NCBI GenBank assembly: GCA_020073105.1
Contig: JAIQFW010000003.1
Coordinates: 1 to 61,465, forward strand
Source: Terriglobia bacterium
Lineage (GTDB): Bacteria; Acidobacteriota; Terriglobia; Terriglobales; Acidobacteriaceae
Length of the DNA stretch: 61,465 bases
Reading direction: 5' to 3'
Below the pieces are notes generated by a model that worked only from the letters and a program-made list of their open reading frames with translations, was not told the origin of the DNA and did not search any database. The translations under genes and the position numbers were made by a program. Within the stretch, counting starts at the first letter, position 1, and the number at the start of each line of letters is the position of its first letter. This document shows, piece after piece, positions 53,768 through 61,465 of the stretch.

Positions 53768-55300
53768 TTACCCGCCATGAAACGACACCTGGGAAGACTT
53801 CAGGCGGGCACGCATCATTGCACGCTCGTCGGGGGCGAGCGCCACAAACCACCCGGCTGACATAAATACCAGGAGCACTGCAGGCAGAACTACCATTTTT
53901 GCAATCGGCGTAGTTGGCAAGGTCGCCGACAGCAAAACAAGGAGTCCTACCGCGACGGTGGAGATTGTCCGTCGACCCACGGGGACACATTCCGGCAGCA
54001 ACCATCGAGAGAAGCAGAAAAGCGCGACAGTGTCCACCGCTACACGTACCGTCCAGGCGATGGCCACACCTTCGATGCCATACCAAGAGATCAATATCCA
54101 CAACGCGAGCAGATAGAAGGGTAGTTCAATCAGGTGCAGTTTGGCAGTAAGGTCGGGCCTACCAGCAGCCTGCACTAGGGCGAACGGTACTTGCGCCAGG
54201 CTGTTGACGAAAACACCGACCGCCAGCCACTGGAGCACGTGATAACTGTGCTGCGCAAAATCGGTTCCGAGCCAAAGCGCAAGACCGTTCTGTGCCAGGC
54301 CAACCGTCAAGAGGGCGACCGGAAAAAGCATCAAAAAGAGGTATTTCACGCATCGACCGTACAGTACCGCCGTCCGTGCTCGATCTCGAACGAAACTCGT
54401 CGAGAAGGCGGGAAACATCACTCCCATCAAGGCAGCGGGGACGAACAGGAATTTGGTAACGACTTCATAAGGAGTGGCGTAGTATGCCACCGCAGTCATA
54501 GACACCAGCGCGCCAATCACGAAGCGATCCAGCGTCACCATCAGCGGACTGACGAGGTTACTGACAGTCATCCAGCCGCCGAATCGTAACAAGGGACAGA
54601 TTGCAGCACGCTCCCATGCAACGCTCCTGCGCAGCGTCGGCATGACACGCACGCAAAGCAGCAGATGGGCTGCCCAGGCGATCAACCGCCCCACAACAAG
54701 CACAGCCACAACGGCGATCAGGTTCTTGGAAAAGGGCAGTACCAGCAACGGGCTAGCAAATGTATAGACGCCCGCCGGAATCCGCAATGCATTGATCATC
54801 TCAAAGCGCTGATAAGCCTCAAGCAAGCCTCGTAGTCCGGCTGTAGTGATGACCAGCGGCACAGAAAGCCCCAACAAGTAGAAAGCCCCCAGGGTCTCCT
54901 GCTGGAGCGCACCGGGCACATTGAGGGCACGGTGGACGAGCCACGGTGCAGCGAACATGATCACCGCAGCGCCCAACAAACCCAGGAGTAACATCAGTAG
55001 CAGTGAGGTCCAGACCAAGGTAGGGATTTCACGGTCTTCACCCACGCCCAGTTTTCTTGCTACCAGTTGGGTCAGCGCCCGACCCAGTCCCAAATCGAAC
55101 AGGCCAGCATACCCGATCAGGGACCAAGCTAGGGCCAGTACACCGAAGCGGTCTTTCCCAAGTCCTCGAATGAGGATCGGAATAGAGAAAACGGCAACAA
55201 CCATTGGTGCGCCATTTCCAATCAGGTTCCAAATGGTGTTGCGCGCCAACAGGTGGCCACTAGTCAGCTGCGAGCTGTGGCTTGTCGTTTGTTGAGTCAT
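53768..55300 (-). CDS. Wzx-type polysaccharide flippase
   Basis: A 510-residue membrane protein of the MATE/MVF superfamily with about 12-14 helices, of the Wzx/RfbX polysaccharide transporter type (NTIWNLIGNGAPMVVAVFSI, RFGVLALAWSLIGYAGLFDL, GLGRALTQLVARKLG, PLMVTLDRFVIGALVSMTAV, YATPYEVVTKFLFVPAALMG). It carries lipid-linked repeat units across the inner membrane. It stands 130 nt after the Wzz-like gene and precedes the beta-helix gene by 173 nt. The gap before it is partly occupied by a small CBS-like frame (see findings). Confidence 0.9.
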   Translation of the reverse strand: MTQQTTSHSSQLTSGHLLARNTIWNLIGNGAPMVVAVFSIPILIRGLGKDRFGVLALAWSLIGYAGLFDLGLGRALTQLVARKLGVGEDREIPTLVWTSLLLMLLLGLLGAAVIMFAAPWLVHRALNVPGALQQETLGAFYLLGLSVPLVITTAGLRGLLEAYQRFEMINALRIPAGVYTFASPLLVLPFSKNLIAVVAVLVVGRLIAWAAHLLLCVRVMPTLRRSVAWERAAICPLLRFGGWMTVSNLVSPLMVTLDRFVIGALVSMTAVAYYATPYEVVTKFLFVPAALMGVMFPAFSTSFVRDRARTAVLYGRCVKYLFLMLFPVALLTVGLAQNGLALWLGTDFAQHSYHVLQWLAVGVFVNSLAQVPFALVQAAGRPDLTAKLHLIELPFYLLALWILISWYGIEGVAIAWTVRVAVDTVALFCFSRWLLPECVPVGRRTISTVAVGLLVLLSATLPTTPIAKMVVLPAVLLVFMSAGWFVALAPDERAMMRARLKSSQVSFHGG

Positions 55301-55301
55301 A

Positions 55302-55439
55302 TCAAGAAGCTTGGAATAGACTCAAAATCTCTCGCCGACCAGGGTGAGTTTTGCGTCGAAACTCATCATGCGTGATGACGCCAGAGATTTGACGCACGCG
55401 AAGCTTGTCGTCCAGCACCAAGACGAGCCGATCAACTGT
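55302..55439 (-). other. Short CBS-like reading frame between wzz-like and wzx-like genes
   Basis: A 45-codon stretch, ending TGA one base before the Wzx start, reads DRLVLVLDDKLRVRQISGVI followed by THDEFRRK. That resembles the last part of a CBS nucleotide-binding domain. It has no good start codon and overlaps the Wzz-like gene's end. It may be chance, or a remnant. Confidence 0.3.
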
Positions 55440-56832
55440 TCAAATCGCTCGAATCCTTCCGACTGATCGTACGTTGCAGAGCCTGCCATCGAACCTTTCC
55501 TTGGCGCCAGAGCACCATGGATTGGGCACCGATCTCTTGGCCGAGCTGCTTTCTGGGATCCTCGGGATCCATCTCCTGCCAGACCGCTTTGCCGAGCACC
55601 CATCCTGAACCAGCAATGAGCGCCATCGCTGTACCCAAAAGCATTATCAGCAGCCGAGGAGGTTTGGACTTTCGCTCCGGCACAACGGCGACATCAAGAA
55701 CTTTGACGACCGGCGTTTCTTTGGCCTCTTCTATCTTGGCGCGCTCATACTGCTCTGTAAGCAACTCGTACACAGTCTCCTGAAGCTTGGTTTCTCGGTA
55801 CAAATCGGCCCAGCGAACTCCCAGCACGGGTAACTGACGGATAGATGGAAATTCCTGGTCGGCGTTGGGGCCTCCCGAACTCGCGCTGGAACTGTCGCCC
55901 CCCACCTTCTTCAATTGGCGTTTGAGTTCTTCTACTCGGGCGCGCAAGGCACGGACACGAACGTTGTTATCGGTGTAGATCTGCTCGAGACCTTGAAGTT
56001 CTGACTGAGCGACAATGAACTGCCCCTGCAAAACCGCCGCAGCTTCGACCATTGCTTTGCCCTGGTCTTTCAAGTCGATAGTGGCGCTCTTGCTCGAGTA
56101 CTCACTGAATTTCTGCGAAGCCGCATCCAGGTTTTGCTTCACAGTCGTCAGCCGTTCCTCGATGAACATGCGTTCGCGACGAGCCGCAGAAGTATTGACT
56201 TCTGCAGCAATTCGATCCAGTTCGTCCACGTAACCTTGGGAGAGTTGTGCAGCCCGTTGCGGGTCACGGTCCGTGACGGTGAGAGTAATGACGCCGCTCT
56301 TACGATCTTCAACAATCAACGTACGCTCCGCCAGTTTCCGGCGCGCATCTTCCCAATAGTGCGTGCGGTAGACTTTGCGCAAGTCGAAGCGTGAAATCAT
56401 CCGGTCCTCTACCGTGCGGCTGCGCAGCATGTCCGTGAACACGGCTCCCGCATCATGCTTTCCAAGCAGATCGCCAGCAACTCCTCCCAAAGCCGACCCG
56501 GCTAGAGAACTCGCACCGCCGCCAGCCATCGCCGACATCATCGCCGCCAGACCCGATCCCAGGCCCGACCCGGAGGATGATTCCGGAGGCATAAGCCGGG
56601 TCGTGGACTCGTATTCCTTCGGAATCAGAAAAGCGATCGCTGTAAAGACAACGAGGCCGAGTGCCGTCAAGCGTCCAAGTAAGCGGCGATTTAGCCACAG
56701 CAGCCAAGCCCAGTCAAAGGTAGGCCGCCTGGAGGCTTGGGTTCGAGCGTTACCGATGCCATTTTCCAAGACAGGCGCTTCAGCTTCTTGAAGCTGCTGG
56801 ACCGAGCTGTTCATTCCCATCGATCGTTTCAA
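55432..56832 (-). CDS. Wzz/GumC-type chain-length protein
   Basis: A 466-residue inner-membrane protein controlling polymer length or export. A cytosolic N-terminal stretch is followed by TM1 (about 50-70, GRLTALGLVVFTAIAFLIP), the Wzz domain start KEYESTTRLMPP, a Gly/Ser/Ala-rich insertion (GSGLGSGLAAMMSAMAGGGA), a periplasmic coiled-coil (about 205-310) and TM2 (about 398-420, LLIMLLGTAMALIAGSGWVL). No Walker A/tyrosine cluster is fused, so it is not a Wzc-type kinase. Start codons TTG 56832, ATG 56820 or ATG 56814 are all possible. Follows the SLBB export gene by 180 nt. Confidence 0.88.
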   Translation of the reverse strand: MKRSMGMNSSVQQLQEAEAPVLENGIGNARTQASRRPTFDWAWLLWLNRRLLGRLTALGLVVFTAIAFLIPKEYESTTRLMPPESSSGSGLGSGLAAMMSAMAGGGASSLAGSALGGVAGDLLGKHDAGAVFTDMLRSRTVEDRMISRFDLRKVYRTHYWEDARRKLAERTLIVEDRKSGVITLTVTDRDPQRAAQLSQGYVDELDRIAAEVNTSAARRERMFIEERLTTVKQNLDAASQKFSEYSSKSATIDLKDQGKAMVEAAAVLQGQFIVAQSELQGLEQIYTDNNVRVRALRARVEELKRQLKKVGGDSSSASSGGPNADQEFPSIRQLPVLGVRWADLYRETKLQETVYELLTEQYERAKIEEAKETPVVKVLDVAVVPERKSKPPRLLIMLLGTAMALIAGSGWVLGKAVWQEMDPEDPRKQLGQEIGAQSMVLWRQGKVRWQALQRTISRKDSSDLNS

Positions 56833-57012
56833 GTTAACTTTTCCCCACTTAGAACCGCGATCTCGATCTCTAGTTTTCTAATACTATCGGCAACTGGACT
56901 TCGCGACGACTGGTCTCTCAGGCTTGCTTCCTAGAACTACCTCCCCAAACACCAAGGCCAATAACTAGGCCACCACGGAAACACTCCATCTCCCTAATCC
57001 TTAACCGAGCGC

Positions 57013-60000
57013 CTACTTCGTGAGGTAAAACGCAGACTGAGCAGCCACTCCGATGGCTGCAAAGATTTGGGCAGCCTGCACTGTGTTCTGGAATTTGCGG
57101 CTGACCGAGAACGTCTTCTCGGGCACAACCACCATGTCCCCGGGTTGCAGCTCCGCTTTTTCGACGCCACCGCTAAACAAACCCCCGGGGCCACCCACGA
57201 CTGAACCATCACCTCGAACCACGAATACGCCTTTCTTATTAGCCAACTGGGTTGGACCACCCGCCTGATTCAGATACCATCCCGCATTCTTACCCGGCTT
57301 AAAGGTAATCGCAGTTGGGTTGTAGACGGAGCCGTCCACGATCACCATGTTGGACCGCTTGGGGATGTAAATGATATCGCCGGCTCGAACCTGAATATCG
57401 GCGGGCGTGTTCGTCCAACGCTTGAGATTGCTTGAGATATGGATGACCAGTCGACCCAGCGGTGGGGTGTTCTGTAGTCTCTCGAGCGTTGTTTGGTACT
57501 GCAGCAAGGTTGCCTGTTTGATCTCCTCATCAGCACCCGCGGTCAGCTTAACGTCCGCCTCTTCTCCTTTTACACGCCGGATGAGTTCATCGCGGTTCTG
57601 TTCCTCCATGTCCCTTACCTGAGCTCGCTGGAAAACTGTTCCGTAGGGATACGCGTCGGCGCGGAAGCCTCCTGCTCGCTGAAGGATGGAACTCAGCCGT
57701 TCACCTTCCTGAATACCGTAGGTGCCGGGGTGCATGACTTCACCTTTCACGGTGATCGTTGCGCCCAAGTCGTTCCACCCGGCCAGCTGACGGATAGTGA
57801 GAACATCGCCATCGTGCAGGCGGACGTCGGTGTCTGGTTCTCCAGCCAGCGCCTTGGCAATTTCCACGGTCCGGTGGTCGCCCACAACCTTGCTGCCGTT
57901 TTCGACGGTGTAACTGGTGAGATCCGCTTCTTGTGCGTAAGCACTGCGTTTGAGCCCCCCCGCAAAGCGGACTAAATCCGCAGCTGTCATGTCATTCCCC
58001 AGCGGGTACTTCCCAGGTCGGCCCACCTCGCCTTGGACGATGACTGTGGCCGGATCGACTTTCGCCAAATTCCTGTGGACGAATACTCGATCCTTAGTCT
58101 CGAGGAGGATGTCATCTTTGGGATCACCGGCGAGAGCTTTGCGAAGGTTGGAACTGATGACCTCTAGTCTTCCGTCCTGGTTCTTGCGAAAAACCTGGAC
58201 ATCGTCGAGTTGGGCATCTGCGCTGACGCCACCGGCCATGTAGATCGCGTCCCGCAGATGAGTGACACCGTTGGTTACGTGGTCGCCGGGATCCCGGACC
58301 TCCCCCGTAACGGTCACAATGGGCGGATCCTCGAAGTCGTAACGCCCGAACACCCGCACCGTATCAAAGGGCTGCAAAACCAGGTCTTGGTCTTTGCCGG
58401 CGAGAGCATCGTCCAGGTTAAAGGCCAAGACCTCAGGCGTGTTGTCCGGGCTCTTAAGACGAATGATCTCGGCGTGTTGTTTATAGGGTTCGGGCAGAAG
58501 GTCCTTGTACGACTTGATAAGGTCTGTGACCTTCATACCGTCACGGTAGGCAAACTTCCCCGGCCGGAAGACATAGCCGTCGAGGTAGACGGTTTTATCT
58601 GCATAAGGCAGAATCGGCGAGATCTGGATCTTGTCGCCATCCTGGATCTGGAAGTCATCTAGGGCCTTTGTTATTTCAGCCTGATTGTTGTTCTCAGGGA
58701 TGTCGAGGCGGAGCATGGTTTTGCTCTCGTGGGCCTCAAGACGTTCGACGTCGACATTACGGAGTGTGCCAGTAGGAAGGACCCCACCAGCAATCTGCAG
58801 CACTTCCGCCAAAGTCTTTTCACCGTTCAATTCGTAGATCGCGGGGCGACGAACCATGCCTCGAACCGTCACCTCCGGACCAAGCGGTGGCACTTGGATC
58901 GTGTCTCCTGATTCCAGTCTCTGCATTCCGGCATTCACCCCATGCAGAAGAAGGTCGTAGACGTCGATCCTCTGGATGAGTTGTTTGCCACGGTAGTGAT
59001 TTAGAATGCGCAGGCTGCCACCAGAGGTTGGCCCGCCAGCTTCGTAAACCGCATTCAAGGCCGTTGAAAGAGAACTCACTTCGTAGGCACCCGGGCTCTG
59101 CACGTCGCCCACGACGTAAACGCGGACGGAACGGAGGCGGGCAAGGGAAATATCGGCTTGCACGTCGCGATATTCAGTGCGCATTACACTTTGAACCATC
59201 TGCTGCACATCGCCCAGAGTTCTTCCCGATACCTGGACTCCACCCACCTCTGGCAGGACGACTCGCCCTTCACGATCCACGACCCTGCGTAGACGTTGGG
59301 AAACACCGCCGAACAAGTTAATGCTTAGACCATCGCCCGGCCCTAGAACATAGTCGGGGCCGACTGGCATATCCATGGGTAGCTGGTCAAAATTCCCGGT
59401 TCCATTCTGGAAAATATCGATGCCAAATCTGTCGAGCTTCGGCGTGCGCCGCGAGTACTGGGCGTAAAGATCATACAGCGAAGGAACATCAGCATAGGGA
59501 TTAGCCCTGCGGCGGAGAGCAGGCTGCTTCTCCTTAAGATCCAATCGCCGTTGCGGGTAACGATAGTAGGGTGGATAGAGGGCATTGTTTCCGCGCGCTG
59601 CACCCTGAGAAGGAGACGCTCCGATTCCAGAGAGATCCGGGCTAGAGCCCAAACCGGCGAGCGATCCCATCGAAAGCGCGTCAAAGCCCGGCATCCCAAT
59701 TCCGCCTCCCATAGCGCCGGGCATATCGAGACCGCGGCTCATTGGCGACAGCGAGTCCCCGGAGGAACTACCTCCCGCGAATCTGCCCCCCATGTTCGTG
59801 CGTGCATCCACCAGCCTAGACATCTGATCTGCGCTGAGACTTGGCATACCCGTGCCATCCTCTGAGCCGAAGTCGAAGTCATCCTGGGACTGCTGTGCCT
59901 GGAGAAGTGAGCGCCGCGAGTCAAGGGGAACGTACGGCTGCGGCCCAGTCGATCCCGGCATCTGGTCCGAAGGTGACGGGGTGTAGATTGGCGCACCAGA

Positions 60001-60609
60001 TTCCGGTGTTGTGCTGCCTGGTGCAGGTACGCCGCTCCGAGACACTGAAGGCTCCAAGTCCCTCTCGTGTCGCAGCCAATAAGCATCTTCCCGGCTCTTT
60101 GCGGTCGGCATAACAGCGGAAGCTGCCTGTGCGGTGGTCACGTCAGGCAACTGAATGTGTCCTTCCTCGCGTTGGCGATCCAGTTCTTCGCGTGTAGGCT
60201 TGGCGCGCACGTAAAGGCGGTCTTCGATTTCGCGAGTGAACAGTACCCGGACGTTTTCGTCTTCTCGAACTTGGCGGAAAACAGAGTCGTCGGTGAGATC
60301 CTCAGGATCCAGCAGCCGCCCTTGCTTGTATGCCGTTCGCACCAGCAGTTTCTTGCATTCCAGGAACAATCCGGGTTCGTCGACCAACAGAGAGATGATT
60401 CTGTCCGCCGATAAAGAGACCAGTCGATCCGCTTCCTGCTGAGCCCGAGAGCTTGCCTCGGGAACCGCCTTCGTACGGTCGTAGGAGGACTGGTTCTGGT
60501 TAGACCGGTCCTGTGCCAGGACGGTGCCCACATAGGCAGCCGCCACCAGCACGTATACTACGAACATTCGACGGTCAAAGACGTGAACGTGACAAGAGCT
60601 CTTTTTCAT
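57013..60609 (-). CDS. Giant multi-SLBB polysaccharide export protein (Wza-like)
   Basis: A 1198-residue outer-membrane export protein, some three times the length of Wza. A signal anchor (residues about 14-32, VVYVLVAAAYVGTVLA) is followed by a helical region with two acidic EDDR-rich segments and a low-complexity Gly/Ser/Pro/Met stretch (about 180-340; GGGIGMPGFDALSMGSLAG). The polysaccharide export domain lies around residues 416-500 (DYVLGPGDGLSINLFGGVSQ), then a series of at least six SLBB/soluble-ligand-binding repeats (VYVVGDVQSPGAYEV, VTVRGMVRRPAIYEL, VYLDGYVFRPGKFAY, VTVTGEVRDPGDHVT, VIVQGEVGRPGKYPL, ITVKGEVMHPGTYGI). It ends with VYNPTAITFKPGKNAGWYLN. ATG 60609 has GAGGT nearby. It heads the polysaccharide operon. 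Confidence 0.9.
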   Translation of the reverse strand: MKKSSCHVHVFDRRMFVVYVLVAAAYVGTVLAQDRSNQNQSSYDRTKAVPEASSRAQQEADRLVSLSADRIISLLVDEPGLFLECKKLLVRTAYKQGRLLDPEDLTDDSVFRQVREDENVRVLFTREIEDRLYVRAKPTREELDRQREEGHIQLPDVTTAQAASAVMPTAKSREDAYWLRHERDLEPSVSRSGVPAPGSTTPESGAPIYTPSPSDQMPGSTGPQPYVPLDSRRSLLQAQQSQDDFDFGSEDGTGMPSLSADQMSRLVDARTNMGGRFAGGSSSGDSLSPMSRGLDMPGAMGGGIGMPGFDALSMGSLAGLGSSPDLSGIGASPSQGAARGNNALYPPYYRYPQRRLDLKEKQPALRRRANPYADVPSLYDLYAQYSRRTPKLDRFGIDIFQNGTGNFDQLPMDMPVGPDYVLGPGDGLSINLFGGVSQRLRRVVDREGRVVLPEVGGVQVSGRTLGDVQQMVQSVMRTEYRDVQADISLARLRSVRVYVVGDVQSPGAYEVSSLSTALNAVYEAGGPTSGGSLRILNHYRGKQLIQRIDVYDLLLHGVNAGMQRLESGDTIQVPPLGPEVTVRGMVRRPAIYELNGEKTLAEVLQIAGGVLPTGTLRNVDVERLEAHESKTMLRLDIPENNNQAEITKALDDFQIQDGDKIQISPILPYADKTVYLDGYVFRPGKFAYRDGMKVTDLIKSYKDLLPEPYKQHAEIIRLKSPDNTPEVLAFNLDDALAGKDQDLVLQPFDTVRVFGRYDFEDPPIVTVTGEVRDPGDHVTNGVTHLRDAIYMAGGVSADAQLDDVQVFRKNQDGRLEVISSNLRKALAGDPKDDILLETKDRVFVHRNLAKVDPATVIVQGEVGRPGKYPLGNDMTAADLVRFAGGLKRSAYAQEADLTSYTVENGSKVVGDHRTVEIAKALAGEPDTDVRLHDGDVLTIRQLAGWNDLGATITVKGEVMHPGTYGIQEGERLSSILQRAGGFRADAYPYGTVFQRAQVRDMEEQNRDELIRRVKGEEADVKLTAGADEEIKQATLLQYQTTLERLQNTPPLGRLVIHISSNLKRWTNTPADIQVRAGDIIYIPKRSNMVIVDGSVYNPTAITFKPGKNAGWYLNQAGGPTQLANKKGVFVVRGDGSVVGGPGGLFSGGVEKAELQPGDMVVVPEKTFSVSRKFQNTVQAAQIFAAIGVAAQSAFYLTK

Positions 60610-60989
60610 AACACCTCGATTCGCCTGGCGGCGCGGCAACAATTCTTTCGGAAACGGACAGACCGGACTCACAATTGCCATATCTCACGGGCAACTCGCG
60701 TGGCTCTAAAGCAGTAGCCGGTGCTACCAATCTACAGCTCCGCCCTCTCACTTACAGGGCGTTCATGAGCTAACCAGTATCAAATCAACTAGTTATGCTG
60801 GGATCCGTGGAATGTTGTGCGACACAACAATCCAGAAAGCCCCAGGCTGTGGTACCGATTACCATCCCCAAACCCTGCAACTCACATGAAGTCGCGGAAG
60901 ATGGCTTCTCATGCAATCCAGCGAACCTGTGGCGCCTTTGAGTCCATTCTTGCTGGCAACTCGCCTGAGTCGCCAGGGCGAGTTGGCAC
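60610..60989. other. Regulatory region upstream of the export operon
   Basis: About 380 bases between the pseudo-receiver stop and the SLBB start. It contains a clear 7-3-7 dyad (60813-60829). No promoter boxes were convincing and no gene is visible. Confidence 0.5.
60813..60829. promoter_or_regulatory. Operator-like palindrome TGTTGTG-CGA-CACAACA
   Basis: A perfect 7-bp inverted repeat with a three-base spacer (60813-60819 and 60823-60829), about 204 bases upstream of the SLBB gene start. The size suits a helix-turn-helix dimer. It could also form a small RNA hairpin. Confidence 0.5.
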
Positions 60990-61361
60990 TTAACTCGCTA
61001 CCAACTCCGGCTTGCTTCGCAACACGCTTAGGATTCCCTGCTCCGAGGATTCCACGCGCATGGAACGGATGTCGACAAAGGCCCAGTAAAAGGTACAGCT
61101 GTTGCGATCTGCCTCGAGCGCCAAGATCTTCATCTGGGGATAGCGACCAAGCAGAAATCCGCTCAACGCTGGCCGCGACTCCCGGCTCTCCTGCGCGATG
61201 ATCAGATAGTCGGGACGCGTACGTTCCACCAATTCGGTGATTTCCGCTTCGTCCTCGGTCTCGCCGACAATTTCGATATCCGACTGGTCCCCGATCGTGG
61301 CAAGCACCAAGTCCTTCATCAAACGCGGCCGGTTTGCAACCAAAACTCTGACTTTTTGCAC
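60990..61361 (-). CDS. Pseudo-receiver (CheY-like) protein without output domain
   Basis: A 123-residue CheY-like protein with the receiver strand pattern (KVRVLVANRPRLMKDLVLAT, IEIVGETEDEAEITELVERT, RPDYLIIAQES, MKILALEADRNS). It lacks the essential residues: the acidic pair after strand 1 is ANRPR, the phospho-acceptor aspartate position is replaced by Ala/Gln (YLIIAQES), and no output domain follows. So it is a pseudo-receiver that cannot be phosphorylated in the usual way and may act by binding. It sits at the 5' end of the polysaccharide run on the same strand, 380 nt from the SLBB gene, so a regulatory link is plausible. Confidence 0.75.
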   Translation of the reverse strand: MQKVRVLVANRPRLMKDLVLATIGDQSDIEIVGETEDEAEITELVERTRPDYLIIAQESRESRPALSGFLLGRYPQMKILALEADRNSCTFYWAFVDIRSMRVESSEQGILSVLRSKPELVAS

Positions 61362-61465
61362 GGGATTCTCCGTGCTGCGAAGTTTCCCTTCTTCCCGCCA
61401 GAAAAGTAAGGTTCAAATCTGGTTCAGGGAATCTAACCTGGTGGTACCAAAAGTTTACGCGAGCG

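Noticed and set aside
61385-61445. tRNA-like GGTTCAAATCTGG segment near the right end
   Set aside because: It resembles a T-arm by chance, but no acceptor stem or anticodon arm can be folded around it.
1-61465. CRISPR array or intact insertion sequence
   Set aside because: No regularly spaced direct repeats and no transposase frame were seen; the Cas4-like piece at 22064 is a solitary nuclease remnant.

Overview
The window reads as a chromosomal segment of an Acidobacteriota bacterium, probably of the Terriglobia/Koribacter type. The inference rests on a large Oar-type TonB-dependent receptor with an N-terminal carboxypeptidase-regulatory domain, many TPR proteins with lipoprotein signals, FG-GAP/Ig surface proteins, a PEP-CTERM-like exported protein and an exopolysaccharide locus with a very large multi-SLBB export protein. 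No rRNA, tRNA, CRISPR array or intact insertion sequence was recognised.

Left part (about 1-21.6 kb) is a mosaic of short units: a LytTR regulator with a degenerate receiver; a TPR protein and an Oar-like receiver for TonB on the minus strand; a winged-helix-like protein; a secreted M24 peptidase; a TPR lipoprotein closed by a strong hairpin; a 59-residue glycine-rich membrane peptide; an EF-P/YeiP-like factor in tandem with an adenosine-specific kinase; an M48 peptidase; a radical SAM protein; GAF and STAS regulators; a PEP-CTERM-type secreted protein; and a PrsT-like TPR lipoprotein followed by an orphan Flp pilin.

The middle (about 22-26.7 kb) shows erosion: the C-terminal stump of a PD-(D/E)XK nuclease, a frameshifted conserved gene, a tiny HNH endonuclease and the C-terminal stump of a sugar epimerase, next to a nucleotidyltransferase-like protein and a sugar aminotransferase.

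The right part (about 26.7-61.4 kb) is a surface-polysaccharide locus. A plus-strand trio makes and transfers a nucleotide sugar (UDP-sugar 6-dehydrogenase, epimerase, GT2). A run of 17 minus-strand genes from 61.4 down to 35.8 kb encodes a pseudo-receiver, the SLBB export protein, a Wzz-like polymer-length protein, a Wzx flippase, a beta-helix protein, a Wzy/ligase-like membrane protein, glycosyltransferases, AsnB and a block in the order GT4, PglC-like phosphosugar transferase, PglD-like acetyltransferase, PglE-like aminotransferase and a membrane-anchored SDR. That is the order of the Campylobacter pglA-C-D-E-F genes, but the last member has a CapD/PglF-like membrane half joined to an epimerase-type SDR half. 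A PAP2 phosphatase fused to a Wzi-like barrel lies alongside. Together these form a Wzx/Wzy-type pathway: sugar nucleotide synthesis, lipid-linked priming, glycosyl transfer, flipping, polymerisation, export and modification. No exosortase, BY-kinase or classic UDP-GlcNAc 4,6-dehydratase was found inside the window.
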